The notes beneath the pieces are model-generated. The model saw only the letters and a program-made list of their open reading frames with translations, had not been told where the DNA came from and did not search any database. Positions 18,132-27,116 of a stretch of 64,000 nt of DNA are shown here, piece after piece. The translations under genes and the position numbers were made by a program. Numbering within the stretch: the stretch's first letter is position 1; each line of letters starts with the position of its first letter. Source of the stretch: Paenibacillus typhae (GTDB taxonomy: Bacteria > Bacillota > Bacilli > Paenibacillales > Paenibacillaceae); the NCBI RefSeq assembly GCF_900099765.1, contig NZ_FNDX01000002.1, forward strand, positions 186,001-250,000, written 5' to 3'.

Positions 18132-18140
18132 ATTATATCA
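18132..18140 (-). promoter_or_regulatory. Extended -10 promoter of the TerB operon
   Basis: On the minus strand TGATATAAT reads as TG-N-TATAAT, an extended -10 element, about 40 bases before the TerB start. The -35 region is poor, which is tolerated with an extended -10. Confidence 0.5.
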
Positions 18141-18188
18141 TATGCGTGCCTGCCAGATGCAGCGGTTAACGGCTCGCTGCCCCCTATA

Positions 18189-18226
18189 AAATAAGACCCT
18201 GAGCGCGCTGCGCCTCAAGATCTTAT
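18189..18226. other. Imperfect stem-loop upstream of the TerB operon
   Basis: ATAAGACCCTGAGCG pairs imperfectly with CGCCTCAAGATCTTAT. On the minus strand it is followed by TTATTTTATA, so it could be an attenuator or a terminator blocking read-through into the operon. The rest of the 290-base gap shows nothing else firm. Confidence 0.4.
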
Positions 18227-18383
18227 GATTAGCATCTGTCACGCGCAAAGCCGGACAATGAGAACGTTCGTTTGTGTATCCAACAAAGAATATACTATAG
18301 TACTGCTTAGTCCGCAATAGCTGCAAAAGCGCAACAATACTGAAATATAGCCGTCTAATGTTATGCGTGAAAGGAGTGGTCAT

Positions 18384-18818
18384 TTGAAGAAGTCTCTGTT
18401 TCTGCTGATTGCGTTCTGTCTTGCAGGCACTTTATTGGCAGTAAGGTCTGTGCATGCCGATTGGGCGTACAGTTTTGTTGTAAATGAAGGAAAGTCTTAT
18501 GTCATTTCGGACAAACGGGTAGAAGCCGAAGAAGTGGATTCGATGATCGGCAAGGTTACTAAATATTCGGATGAAGAAGGTACTTACTCCGGTAATTTTT
18601 CGAACTACTATCCAAAGGGCACCCAATATTTCAGTATTAAAGGCGTTAACCTCAATGAGGCGATTGCGGTCAAAACGGGGAATGGAACGTTTATTAGAGC
18701 GGACTATAATGGAGAATACGCCGGCGGAGCTTCATTCAGCTGGTCCATTCTATGGTCTGCGGCAGGTCTGCTGCTGCTCGCCGCTGTCCTTTTTATTGTT
18801 GTGAGAAAAAGAAGGTGA
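18384..18818 (+). CDS. Hypothetical exported, membrane-anchored protein
   Basis: A 144-residue protein. I start it at the TTG at 18384 because AAAGGAG lies seven bases upstream; an earlier ATG at 18363 would include the ribosome site. Residues 2-30 form a signal peptide (KKSLFLLIAFCLAGTLLA, then VHA before DWAYS). Residues 30-110 are an extracellular region rich in Tyr, Glu and Gly. The C-terminus is one membrane helix (ILWSAAGLLLLAAVLFIVV) followed by RKRR. I do not recognise the family. It lies divergent from the TerB operon, so a functional link is possible but unsupported. Confidence 0.6.
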   Translation: MKKSLFLLIAFCLAGTLLAVRSVHADWAYSFVVNEGKSYVISDKRVEAEEVDSMIGKVTKYSDEEGTYSGNFSNYYPKGTQYFSIKGVNLNEAIAVKTGNGTFIRADYNGEYAGGASFSWSILWSAAGLLLLAAVLFIVVRKRR

Positions 18819-18827
18819 GCAATGAAA

Positions 18828-18864
18828 CAGCGGCAGTCAGGAGCTCCCCTCCCGGCTGCCGCTG
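18828..18864. terminator. Hairpin between convergent genes
   Basis: CAGCGGCAG (18828-18836) and CTGCCGCTG (18856-18864) form a perfect 9-base stem. On the minus strand TTTCATT follows, favouring termination of the second sugar cassette. Confidence 0.6.
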
Positions 18865-18912
18865 CTTCCATTCCCGTGGTCGATCTAAACCTTTAATCCC
18901 CCAGTGCATTCC

Positions 18913-20532
18913 TCAGGCATTCAAATACTCCGACGGGCTGCGCCCGGTAATCATTTTGAACACCTGGCTGAAATAAGCGGGATTGTTGAAGCCGACCATT
19001 TCGCTTATTTCATACACCATATGCTGTCCGGATTGTAGATACTCGATCGCCCGCTCGATCCGGTAATGGTTCAGGTAGCTGACGAAGTTCTCGCCGGTGA
19101 TTCTTTTAAACAGCTGGCTTAAATATTTCGGATGCACATGCAGCTCCTGGGCAATGCCCATAAAGCTGATCTCCTGATTATAATTGGCCTCCACATACCT
19201 TCTGACGCTGTCGACAAGCCGGTTCCTTTTAACACCCATTTCAGAGAAAGCAGCCTTCAGATATGCCGGAAAAATCTGGCCCATCCACTCCGTCAGACTT
19301 TTCCAGGTGGGAAAATCCGACACCGTCTGCAGGAACTGCGGCATCGTCATAGGCGGAGTGCGCACGGGGCAGCAGGCGTTCCAGAAATACATCAGTGCGG
19401 TGAAAAGTCCCACACAGACCGTCTGAATATCCTGAATGGCATTCTGCTCATCCTCCTGCAGCCTTGTGTGAATAACCTCCCAAATCTCCCAGATGGCTCC
19501 CGGGTCCTTGCCGAGCAGGGCTTCATTCCACTGCTGCAGCAGCCGCGAATAGTCTTCCAGTGTCCATTGGTTTTTGCCCCCGTATTGCTCATAGGTGTAG
19601 ACGAGTCCGGTTCCCTGATATTCAGCGGACAAAAGCGCTTCCCGGCTTTCGAGATAGGAATCAATCAGCTCATGCATGGCCTGCTTGACAGCGCCAATGC
19701 CCGCATAAGCCTGAAGCTGGATGTAATTCATAATCTTATCCGCGGCCTCCTGAACCGCCTCTGTGAGCAGCGCGGACAGCTCCTCCGCTTCACTGTCCAG
19801 CAGCAGTATAACCAGCATATCTTCCGAATAGTCCAGCACATGCCCCTGTATGGAGGGGTACCCTGCAAGCCTGCTGTGAATCGTCTCCCGGCAGATATTA
19901 CCGGCTCCGAACCTCAGCAGCTGCCATTCCCGTTCTTTAAGCTTTTTGGCCCGTGGAGGACGGTTAAGCTGGATGCTGGCCGCCGCCAGCTGCTGCGGAA
20001 TAGCAATCTGCAGATAGCCGAGCCTTTCTTCCGGCAATTCCTCTGCACTGTAGCGTGTCGTCAGCAGCTCCATCAGCAGGCGCTCCCGCAGATAGGGCAG
20101 CGTACGGCCGATCTCCAGCTTATAGCGCTCCTCCAGCCGCCGCTTCTGCTCCTGCACATCAAGCTCCAGCAGTACTTCCCTTAGTACCCCTTCAATTTCC
20201 TCGACTCTAGCCGGCTTCAGCAGAAAATGGCTGACCCCCCAGCGCATCGCCTGGCGGGCATTCTCGAATTCCTCATAACCGCTTAGGATAATAATCGGCA
20301 GCTCCGGATTTTGCTCCCTCAGCGTTTCTGTCAGCTCCAGCCCGCTCATACCCGGCATGTAGACATCCGTCATGACCAGATCCGGTGACAGCTCCCGGAA
20401 CAGCTCCAGTGCTTCCGTACCGTTAACCGCCGAGCCGGCAATCGTCAGCTCAAGGTTGTCCCAGCCGACATGCCGGGTCAGCGCTTTCAGGATATGAGGA
20501 TCATCGTCCACCAGCAGAATGGAACGCATCAT
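18913..20532 (-). CDS. YesN-type response regulator with AraC DNA-binding domain
   Basis: A 539-residue regulator of normal YesN length. The receiver has DDD near residues 9-11, Asp56 in VMTDVYMPGMSG and Lys in FLLKPARVEE. A long middle region of about 290 residues follows. The AraC domain at the C-terminus shows LHVHPKYLSQLFKRITG and MVGFNNPAYFSQVFKMITG. Its ATG overlaps the kinase stop by four bases. It is last in the second five-gene cassette and should control the transporter genes at 22.4-25.7 kb. Confidence 0.9.
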   Translation of the reverse strand: MMRSILLVDDDPHILKALTRHVGWDNLELTIAGSAVNGTEALELFRELSPDLVMTDVYMPGMSGLELTETLREQNPELPIIILSGYEEFENARQAMRWGVSHFLLKPARVEEIEGVLREVLLELDVQEQKRRLEERYKLEIGRTLPYLRERLLMELLTTRYSAEELPEERLGYLQIAIPQQLAAASIQLNRPPRAKKLKEREWQLLRFGAGNICRETIHSRLAGYPSIQGHVLDYSEDMLVILLLDSEAEELSALLTEAVQEAADKIMNYIQLQAYAGIGAVKQAMHELIDSYLESREALLSAEYQGTGLVYTYEQYGGKNQWTLEDYSRLLQQWNEALLGKDPGAIWEIWEVIHTRLQEDEQNAIQDIQTVCVGLFTALMYFWNACCPVRTPPMTMPQFLQTVSDFPTWKSLTEWMGQIFPAYLKAAFSEMGVKRNRLVDSVRRYVEANYNQEISFMGIAQELHVHPKYLSQLFKRITGENFVSYLNHYRIERAIEYLQSGQHMVYEISEMVGFNNPAYFSQVFKMITGRSPSEYLNA

Positions 20533-22343
20533 AGGTCGCGCAGCAGCCGCTCAAGCTGTGCCTCCGTCTCAATAACCGGCAGTGTGATCATCGCCGCAAC
20601 CCCTTTCTCCGGCCGGTTGGCCAGATATAGTCCGTATGGTTCCCCGCAATACAGCTGAATCCGGCTCATTACGTTCCGGGTCCCGATTCCGTTTACCTGC
20701 TCCATTGACCATCCTTCTGGCAGGCCCTGTCCGTTATCCAGCAGGCAAATCTGCAAAAAAGGCGGGCTCCCCTGCAGCTTGATCTCCCGGATCTCCAGGC
20801 GGAGAATCAGCGGGCCTGAGTCCTGGCCGTGATAGCCATGAATAATGGCATTTTCAATCAGCGGCTGTAAAATCACCTTGGGGATGTAATAGCTTCTTAC
20901 AGCAGGGTCCGCTATCGCTTCTGTATACTCAATGGAAAATGGCAGGCGCTCCTGCTGGATACTCACATAACAGCGGGCATGCTCCAGCTCGTCACGCAGA
21001 CGGATCATCATTTTGCCGCCGCTGAGGCCGATCCGCAGCATTTTGCCTAATTGAGTAATCATGAAGCTGATGTCCTGTGCATTGTAGTCCATCGCTTTCC
21101 AGTGGATCATATCAAGCGTATTGTACAAGAAATGCGGTTTGATCTGGGCCTCCAGCAGCCCGACCTGAGCCTCCCGCTTGGCCGCGCTGGCTTCCCGTTC
21201 ACTCTGCATCAGCTCCTGCAGCCGGTTAACCATGTGATTGAACCCATAGGACATCTGTGAGTATTCTTCCGTCAGCGACTCGCTCATGCTCGCCCGGAAA
21301 TCTCCCCGCTCCAGCTTGCGCATCTCCTGAATCAGCCGGCGTACCGGACGGATCATATTATGGATGAAGAAATAGGCCAGCAGCGCCGACAGCAGCAGGC
21401 TGAGCAGACCGATCAGAATAATCTGCCTGTCCGCCTTGCGGACCTCCTGCAGCAGCACCTTCGTCGGGATAACCTGCACCAGACGCCAGGAGATTGTGCT
21501 TGGCCTGGAGAACATTACCAGATACGTCCGGCCGTCCTTTTTCAGCAGCTCATAGCCGTCATTGCCCTCATAGGTATGCTGGTTGAGCCACTCCGGCTCA
21601 AGAACGGCTTTCTGGGGGACTGCGCTCCCGCCGTTCACCAGCAGCAGCAGATTGCCGCTTGTATCCACCAGATGTATCTGGCCGTCCAGCACGGCCGGAA
21701 TATCCTTGAACTGCTTCAGAACATCATCTGCAGTCAGCCTGATGTAGAGATAACCGATCGTTTTGCCCTCGCTGCCGAACAAATGCTGGATATGGCCGAT
21801 CAGGTATGGCTCATTACCGCTGCCGCCGAGCGGCACCCACAGTGCATCCGCCTGCTTCAGCTTATCAAACCAGCCCTCGCCGGCAATCGTATCAACCGGA
21901 AAGACCAGATCCGTCGAGCTTTGCTGCACGTCATTGAACAGATCGGAATAGATTTCAATTGAGCTTACCCCTTCATTCAGTACCACCGTATGCTGCAGAA
22001 TTTCCGTAATTTCCCGCTTTCTGGAGATCATCAGATATTTGGTAACCGGCTCCGTCTCCAGATGCTCAATGACAGTCTTGTTGGCGGCAATGGAGTAGGC
22101 TGTCCCCGACACATTGGCCATAAAGTCAAAGCCCCGCTTCGTGCTCTCATTAAGCAGCGCCAGCCTGGATTTGCTGATCTCATTAAAGGTCACCGCTGAA
22201 AAGGTCCGGTAGGCGAGCAGCACGACGATTCCAAGAAAAACCAGATTAAAAAAGATGATGCTTGCCGCCATCAGCCTGGACAGCTTGCTCCGCCTGATCC
22301 GCAGCAGCCATTTGCCGAATACCCGTTGTCTCATGTGCCCCAT
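20529..22343 (-). CDS. YesM-type sensor histidine kinase
   Basis: A 604-residue kinase. It has a membrane helix near residues 25-47, an extracellular sensor to about residue 295, a second helix (LLSLLLSALLAYFFIHNMI), and a HAMP segment. The phospho-acceptor His follows in EAQIKPHFLYNTLDMIHW, then HATPase_c with VILQPLIENAIIHGY and GIGTRNVMSRI. It is coupled to the response regulator by an ATGA overlap. The layout equals the first cassette, but the sensor sequence is quite different, which suggests a different ligand. Confidence 0.92.
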   Translation of the reverse strand: MGHMRQRVFGKWLLRIRRSKLSRLMAASIIFFNLVFLGIVVLLAYRTFSAVTFNEISKSRLALLNESTKRGFDFMANVSGTAYSIAANKTVIEHLETEPVTKYLMISRKREITEILQHTVVLNEGVSSIEIYSDLFNDVQQSSTDLVFPVDTIAGEGWFDKLKQADALWVPLGGSGNEPYLIGHIQHLFGSEGKTIGYLYIRLTADDVLKQFKDIPAVLDGQIHLVDTSGNLLLLVNGGSAVPQKAVLEPEWLNQHTYEGNDGYELLKKDGRTYLVMFSRPSTISWRLVQVIPTKVLLQEVRKADRQIILIGLLSLLLSALLAYFFIHNMIRPVRRLIQEMRKLERGDFRASMSESLTEEYSQMSYGFNHMVNRLQELMQSEREASAAKREAQVGLLEAQIKPHFLYNTLDMIHWKAMDYNAQDISFMITQLGKMLRIGLSGGKMMIRLRDELEHARCYVSIQQERLPFSIEYTEAIADPAVRSYYIPKVILQPLIENAIIHGYHGQDSGPLILRLEIREIKLQGSPPFLQICLLDNGQGLPEGWSMEQVNGIGTRNVMSRIQLYCGEPYGLYLANRPEKGVAAMITLPVIETEAQLERLLRDL

Positions 22344-22434
22344 CCTTTTTTGCCAAATAAGCAGAACCAGTTAAACCGCTTTCAAAAGGCGGTACACCGT
22401 TCCTGCTATCGGCCGGGATCCTTTACCCAAGAGT

Positions 22435-23283
22435 TTAACCTTTCAGGCCGGAAGTGGCAATTCCTTCGACAAAGTACTTTTGCAAAGTGATAAACAGAAT
22501 GAAGCAAGGAACCAGCGACAATACCGACATCGCGAACATCGGCCCCCAATCGGACTGGGAGCTGGAGTCCAGGAACAGGCGCAGCCCCAGCGGAACTGTA
22601 TACTTGGTGACATCGCTCAGGAAGATCAGCTGGCTGAAGAAATCATCCCACGTCCACATAAAGGTAAAGATCATCGTGGTAATCAGTGCGGGCAGCGCAA
22701 GCGGAATGATAATCCGCCAGAAAATCTGCACCGACCCGCAGCCGTCGATCGTCGCCGCCTCATCCAGTTCTCTTGGCAAGCCGCGGATAAACTGGACCGT
22801 CAGGAAGATAAAAAAACCGTCTGTTGCCACCCATTTTGGAGCAATCAGCGGAGCGAACGTGTTCACCCAGCCCAGATTGTTAAACAGGATGTAGCGTGGA
22901 ATCAGTGTTACATGCAGCGGAAGCATGATCGTCATCAGCATCAGTGCGAAGCATACCGCCTTGAAGCGGAAATTCAGCCGGGCAAACGCGTAAGCCGCCA
23001 TGGAGCAGGTAATTACATTGCCGAGCACCGCACCGGCGGACACCAGACTTGAGTTGACCAGAAACCGGGCAAAGGAGCTGCCCTGAAAGCCCGACCAGCC
23101 GCTCACGTAATTCTGGAAATTCCATTCCTTCGGCCAGAACCAGATTTCGGTAAAAATCTGATTAGCCGGCTTAAACGAGCTGCCCAGCATCCAGAGTACC
23201 GGGTACAGCATGACGAAGGCGATCAGACAGATAAAGATATGTTTGACTATAACGGTTCCTTTAAAAGCACTGCTTGTATCCAT
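22435..23283 (-). CDS. Carbohydrate ABC transporter permease (MalG type)
   Basis: A 282-residue permease with six membrane helices. The EAA loop is ELDEAATIDGCGSVQIFWRI followed by IIPLALPAL. Its start is only three bases after the stop of the partner permease, so the two are translated together. The C-terminal YFVEGIATSGLKG is the usual ending of this family. As in the first cassette, no ATPase gene is nearby, so a shared MsmX-type ATPase is expected. Confidence 0.9.
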   Translation of the reverse strand: MDTSSAFKGTVIVKHIFICLIAFVMLYPVLWMLGSSFKPANQIFTEIWFWPKEWNFQNYVSGWSGFQGSSFARFLVNSSLVSAGAVLGNVITCSMAAYAFARLNFRFKAVCFALMLMTIMLPLHVTLIPRYILFNNLGWVNTFAPLIAPKWVATDGFFIFLTVQFIRGLPRELDEAATIDGCGSVQIFWRIIIPLALPALITTMIFTFMWTWDDFFSQLIFLSDVTKYTVPLGLRLFLDSSSQSDWGPMFAMSVLSLVPCFILFITLQKYFVEGIATSGLKG

Positions 23284-23286
23284 CTC

Positions 23287-24237
23287 TTATTTCCCCCCAT
23301 CCTCATAGTGGACCCAGTATTTGCTGCTGCCGAACACCAGTAAAGTAAAGATACCGATCAGCAGCACCAGTATCCAGGCCATCGCCGAGGCATATCCCAT
23401 CTGGAAGAAGGAAAAGCCCTTTTTGTACAGATACAGCGAATACATCAGGGTGGAGTTCACCGGGCCGCCGCTGCCGTTGCTGATAATGAACGCCTGAGTG
23501 AAGGACTGGAAGGCCGTAATGGTCTGCATGATGACATTGAAGAAGATAACCGGGGAGAGAACCGGCAGTGTGATATGAAGAAATTGTCCGATTTTACCCG
23601 CACCGTCCACCGAGGAGGCATCATAATATTCCGGCGGCACCTGCTTCAGCCCTGACAGGAAAATGATCATGGAGGAGCCGAACTGCCAGACTGACAAAAG
23701 AACTATCGAATACAGCGAATATTTCGGGTTCGATACCCAATCCGGTGCATGGATGCCGGTCATAGCCAGCAGCTGGTTAAGCAGACCGTCCCCTCCAAGC
23801 ATCTTCCGCCACAGCATCGCGATAGCCACACTTCCTCCCAGCAGGGTAGGAATATAATACACCGTACGGTAAATGCCCAGTCCGCGAATGCCTTTGTTCA
23901 GCAGCAGGGCTACCGCAAGAGCAAACATCAGCTTGAGCGGCACCGATACAAATACGAAGATGAAGGTCACTTTTAGTGATTGGGTAAACAGCGGATCTGC
24001 CGTAAACATCGTGACAAAGTTATCGGCGCCGATCCATCTGGAGCTTTCAAGGATACTGTAATCGGTAAAAGAATAATAAAGCGATGCGGCCATCGGACCC
24101 AGCGTCAGACACACCAGCCCGATCAGCCAAGGTGCCAGGAACAGAAGGGCGACGCCGTTCTGATTATAGCGTGCGCCCAATCTGCGCCGCTGTGTTTTGG
24201 ACTGCCGCCGTTTAACGGCTAAAAGCTCTGTACTCAA
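23287..24237 (-). CDS. Carbohydrate ABC transporter permease (MalF type)
   Basis: A 316-residue permease with a basic N-terminal tail (VKRRQSKTQRRRLGARYNQ) and six membrane helices. The EAA loop reads EYYDASSVDGAGKIGQFLHI followed by LPVLSP. GAGGGA precedes the start. It lies behind a stem-loop that separates it from the binding-protein gene, the same arrangement as in the first cassette. It probably imports an oligosaccharide of unknown type. Confidence 0.9.
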   Translation of the reverse strand: MSTELLAVKRRQSKTQRRRLGARYNQNGVALLFLAPWLIGLVCLTLGPMAASLYYSFTDYSILESSRWIGADNFVTMFTADPLFTQSLKVTFIFVFVSVPLKLMFALAVALLLNKGIRGLGIYRTVYYIPTLLGGSVAIAMLWRKMLGGDGLLNQLLAMTGIHAPDWVSNPKYSLYSIVLLSVWQFGSSMIIFLSGLKQVPPEYYDASSVDGAGKIGQFLHITLPVLSPVIFFNVIMQTITAFQSFTQAFIISNGSGGPVNSTLMYSLYLYKKGFSFFQMGYASAMAWILVLLIGIFTLLVFGSSKYWVHYEDGGK

Positions 24238-24260
24238 TGTGGTTTCCCTCGCTCCCCTGC

Positions 24261-24309
24261 GGGAGAGGCGGTGTTCTGCACATGAAGGTACCGGACACCG
24301 CTTCCCTCA
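24261..24309 (-). other. Intercistronic stem-loop after the second binding-protein gene
   Basis: GGGAGAGGCGGTGTTC (24261-24276) pairs with most of 24293-24308. There is no T run, so mRNA protection or partial attenuation is more likely than full termination. A smaller CTCCC/GGGAG hairpin overlaps its left arm. Confidence 0.55.
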
Positions 24310-24312
24310 GCT

Positions 24313-25656
24313 TTATTTGGATTTGCCCAGGATCTGATTGGAGCCTGTGATAAATTGCTCTGTGACTTGCTCTATGCTGCCTTGGCCGAAAGCAATCTGC
24401 TCGCTGGCGCTCTTGAAGTTTTTGTCGATTTCCGAAAAGCCTTGCGGATATGGAGGATCAATGTTGCTGGAATGCTGGGATACGAGGTCGATAAAGTCAA
24501 AGACCAGCTGCTCAGATTCTGTCAGCGTCGGCTTAAGCTGCTCACGGATGCTGGCATTGACCGGTACGCCGCGCTCGGAGCCCAGAATGGCTGTTGCTTC
24601 CGGATCATTGACCATGAAGTCGATCAGCATGGCCACTTCTTTTGGATGTTCCGTCTTGGCATTACCGGAGATGAACTGGCCGGGCTTCAGATATTCGCCG
24701 ATCTTCGTTTCGTTCTCACCGTGCGGAATCACCTGCATCTTCAGCTTATGACTCTGGTCTTTCTGGACGTTCAGATAAGTGAGCAGCTGATTGGACCAGG
24801 CAAAGTCGAACGCCGACTGTCCCACAGAAAGCGGTCGTGTCTCCAGTGCGTTGGTCATCGCTGCAGTAATCTCCGGAGTCGTTGCACCGCCGGAATCACG
24901 CAGCTCCTGCCAGTAATTGAACCAGTTCGTAATCACTTCCTGTGACGGGCCCAGCTGGTTGTCAGCAAACAGGCCTGTACCATATTGGCGGGCATAGATT
25001 TCGAACATATTGGTTGTGCCTGAAATATCCGGTGTACCGTAGTAGCCGCTGCCCTTTTTCTCGGCAATCTGGTTGGACATCTCCGCAAAATCCTTCCAGG
25101 TCCATGATTCTTCAGGTTCCGCAATACCCAGCTCCTGCAGCACGGTAGCGTTGTAGACTACACCGGGGGCATTCACGCCAAGTGTGACAGCATACAGCTT
25201 GCCGTCGATGCTGCCGGCATCAATCATGCTCTTGTCATGCTCCTCTGTCCGCAGCGTCCCGTCACTGCTGTAAGGTGTCAGATCAAGCAGCGTGCCGCGT
25301 TTGGCATAGTCAGACAGAAACGCGTAGTCCATCTGGATAATATCAGGCGCATTCGAGCCTGCCACTTGAGTAGACAGCTTGTCAAAGTAGCCGTCCCAGC
25401 CGGAATATTCAGGTTTAATTGTGATATTCGGATACTTCTCTTCAAACAGTGCAATCATCTTCGTTGTCAGGTCATGGCGGGTCTGCGAGCCCCACCAGGT
25501 CATACGCAGCTCAATTGTTTCTGCTGAAGGTTCACTCCCGGCCGTTGCTGCAGCCCCTTCCGGAGTATTTCCTCCGCCCGATGAACATGCGGCTGTAGCC
25601 ATCAGCAATACCGAACTTACAATCAGCAATAACCCCTTGGTCTTTTTGGTTTTCAT
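24313..25656 (-). CDS. Carbohydrate ABC transporter substrate-binding lipoprotein
   Basis: A 447-residue binding protein. The signal peptide MKTKKTKGLLLIVSSVLLM leads to ATAACSSGGG, a lipobox. The core has RMTWWGSQTRHDLTTKMIAL and IIQMDYAFLSDYAKRGTLL, typical of family 1 solute-binding proteins for sugars. AAAGGAGG precedes the ATG. The gene opens the second five-gene cassette. Its promoter region carries a perfect cre site and a pair of 11-base direct repeats, suggesting both catabolite control and specific activation. Confidence 0.9.
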   Translation of the reverse strand: MKTKKTKGLLLIVSSVLLMATAACSSGGGNTPEGAAATAGSEPSAETIELRMTWWGSQTRHDLTTKMIALFEEKYPNITIKPEYSGWDGYFDKLSTQVAGSNAPDIIQMDYAFLSDYAKRGTLLDLTPYSSDGTLRTEEHDKSMIDAGSIDGKLYAVTLGVNAPGVVYNATVLQELGIAEPEESWTWKDFAEMSNQIAEKKGSGYYGTPDISGTTNMFEIYARQYGTGLFADNQLGPSQEVITNWFNYWQELRDSGGATTPEITAAMTNALETRPLSVGQSAFDFAWSNQLLTYLNVQKDQSHKLKMQVIPHGENETKIGEYLKPGQFISGNAKTEHPKEVAMLIDFMVNDPEATAILGSERGVPVNASIREQLKPTLTESEQLVFDFIDLVSQHSSNIDPPYPQGFSEIDKNFKSASEQIAFGQGSIEQVTEQFITGSNQILGKSK

Positions 25657-25674
25657 CTGCTGCCTCCTTTAATA

Positions 25675-25689
25675 AGTAAGCGATTACAA
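25675..25689 (-). promoter_or_regulatory. cre (CcpA) site, perfect consensus
   Basis: TTGTAATCGCTTACT on the minus strand fits WTGNAANCGNWNNCW at every defined position. It lies just before the ribosome site of the binding-protein gene, overlapping the expected transcription start below TATAAT (25700-25695). A repressive role is likely. Confidence 0.7.
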
Positions 25690-25736
25690 AAGTAATTATA
25701 CTTGCGCCCCTGCTCAGGGTACATCTACAAAAGTAA
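25685..25736. repeat. 11-bp direct repeat pair, 41 bp apart
   Basis: TACAAAAGTAA occurs at 25685-25695 and again at 25726-25736. The 41-base step is close to four helical turns, so both copies face the same side of DNA. They flank the putative promoter of the second cassette and are candidate sites for its AraC-type regulator. Confidence 0.5.
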
Positions 25737-25776
25737 GGGGTTTTATTAAATAGGTAAGCAAGATGCAAAAAATAAT

Positions 25777-25802
25777 AGCCCGCCGGAAGCACCCGGCGGG
25801 CT
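25777..25802 (-). terminator. Terminator of the NiaP-like gene
   Basis: AGCCCGCCGG and CCGGCGGGCT form a perfect 10-base stem with a 6-base loop. ATTATTTTTTG follows on the minus strand. Confidence 0.85.
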
Positions 25803-25820
25803 AGATAAACGTTAAATGTT

Positions 25821-27035
25821 CTAGGTCAATTCCGTTCCCTTTGTTTCTTTGCCAAGCACCAGCACGGCGAGTGCCCCGATGACAATGGTTACGAAGAACA
25901 GCATGAAGATGGTGCTGATATTTACATCCTTCCCTACAAGCACTCCAACCAGCAGCGGCGCCAGAATCCCGCCGATCCGCCCGAAGGAGGTTGCCAGCCC
26001 CACACCGGTTGAACGGACTGCTGTCGGGTAGAGCTCAGGACTGTAGGCATACATGCCGCCCCAGGCACCCAGATTGAAGAAGGAGAGGCAGATCCCGGCT
26101 GCCATCAGCATGCCTTCTGTTGTCGCATTGCCGAACCAGGCGGCACTGACAGCAGTGAGCAGCAGATAGATTACAAGCACGAACTTGCGGCCGAACTTCT
26201 CAATAAAGTATGCTGCAGTGAAGTAGCCCGGAAGCTGGGCTAGCGTCATAATCAGCACATATTCGAAGCTCTTGACCAGGCTGAAGCCCTTCAGCACCAT
26301 TACGGTCGGCAGCCAGAGGAACATTCCATAATATGAGAATACAACGGTGAACCAGAGAATCCACAGCATGATGGTTGAGCGGCGGTATTCCGAAGACCAT
26401 ACCGCTGCAATCCGCTGGCCCAGCGGTACTGGCTTCTGCTTCTTCATCTCGGTGAACCGCGGTGAATCATCAATCGCCTTGCGTAAGTACAGGGCGTACA
26501 GCGCCGGTACAGCACCTATGGCAAAAGCGACACGCCAGCCATAATCCGGAATAATGAAAAACGCAATTAAGGCTGAAGCAATCCAGCCTAACGCCCAGAA
26601 GCTCTCCAGCAGGACGACAGCCCGTCCCCTCTCTGCTGCAGGCATGCTCTCGGACACCAGCGTCGAAGCGACCGGCAGCTCTCCGCCAAGACCGAAGCCG
26701 GCTACAAAGCGCAGAACACACAGTATGGCAAACCCTGTGGCAAATGCCGATAATCCGCTCGCCGCCGAGAAGATCAGCAGCGTCCACAGCAGCACCGACT
26801 TGCGGCCGAACCGGTCGGCCAGAATACCTGCTGCTGCGGCCCCGACAGCCATCCCCACTGAATTTATACTGGTTAAAAGCCCGATCTTTTCCGGGCCCAG
26901 CGACCACTCTTTAGCCAGCGCCGCAACGACAAAGGAAATCATCCCGACATCCATCGCGTCGAACATCCAGCTTAAGCCTGCGCTCAGCAGCAGCTTGCGC
27001 TGCTTCGGGTTGCGCAGCAGCGTCATTTGACTCAT
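25821..27035 (-). CDS. niaP: NiaP-like MFS transporter (niacin or related aromatic acid)
   Basis: A 404-residue major facilitator. The segments LSWMFDAMDVGMISFVVAAL and GLGGELPVASTLVSESMP, and GILADRFGRKSVL in the first cytoplasmic loop, closely resemble the Bacillus YceI/NiaP group, known for niacin uptake. About twelve helices are visible. It is monocistronic, with its own terminator and an AGAGGTG site upstream. I saw no NiaR-like operator in the short upstream gap, so substrate assignment rests on resemblance alone. An aromatic-acid symporter of the same superfamily is the alternative. Confidence 0.7.
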   Translation of the reverse strand: MSQMTLLRNPKQRKLLLSAGLSWMFDAMDVGMISFVVAALAKEWSLGPEKIGLLTSINSVGMAVGAAAAGILADRFGRKSVLLWTLLIFSAASGLSAFATGFAILCVLRFVAGFGLGGELPVASTLVSESMPAAERGRAVVLLESFWALGWIASALIAFFIIPDYGWRVAFAIGAVPALYALYLRKAIDDSPRFTEMKKQKPVPLGQRIAAVWSSEYRRSTIMLWILWFTVVFSYYGMFLWLPTVMVLKGFSLVKSFEYVLIMTLAQLPGYFTAAYFIEKFGRKFVLVIYLLLTAVSAAWFGNATTEGMLMAAGICLSFFNLGAWGGMYAYSPELYPTAVRSTGVGLATSFGRIGGILAPLLVGVLVGKDVNISTIFMLFFVTIVIGALAVLVLGKETKGTELT

Positions 27036-27116
27036 CTACCCATGCACCTCTTCTCGTCTATCGGCTATGCAGCCTGTTACCATTGTTTACTCCAGTACAT
27101 TCTAAATTTGCAGCAG

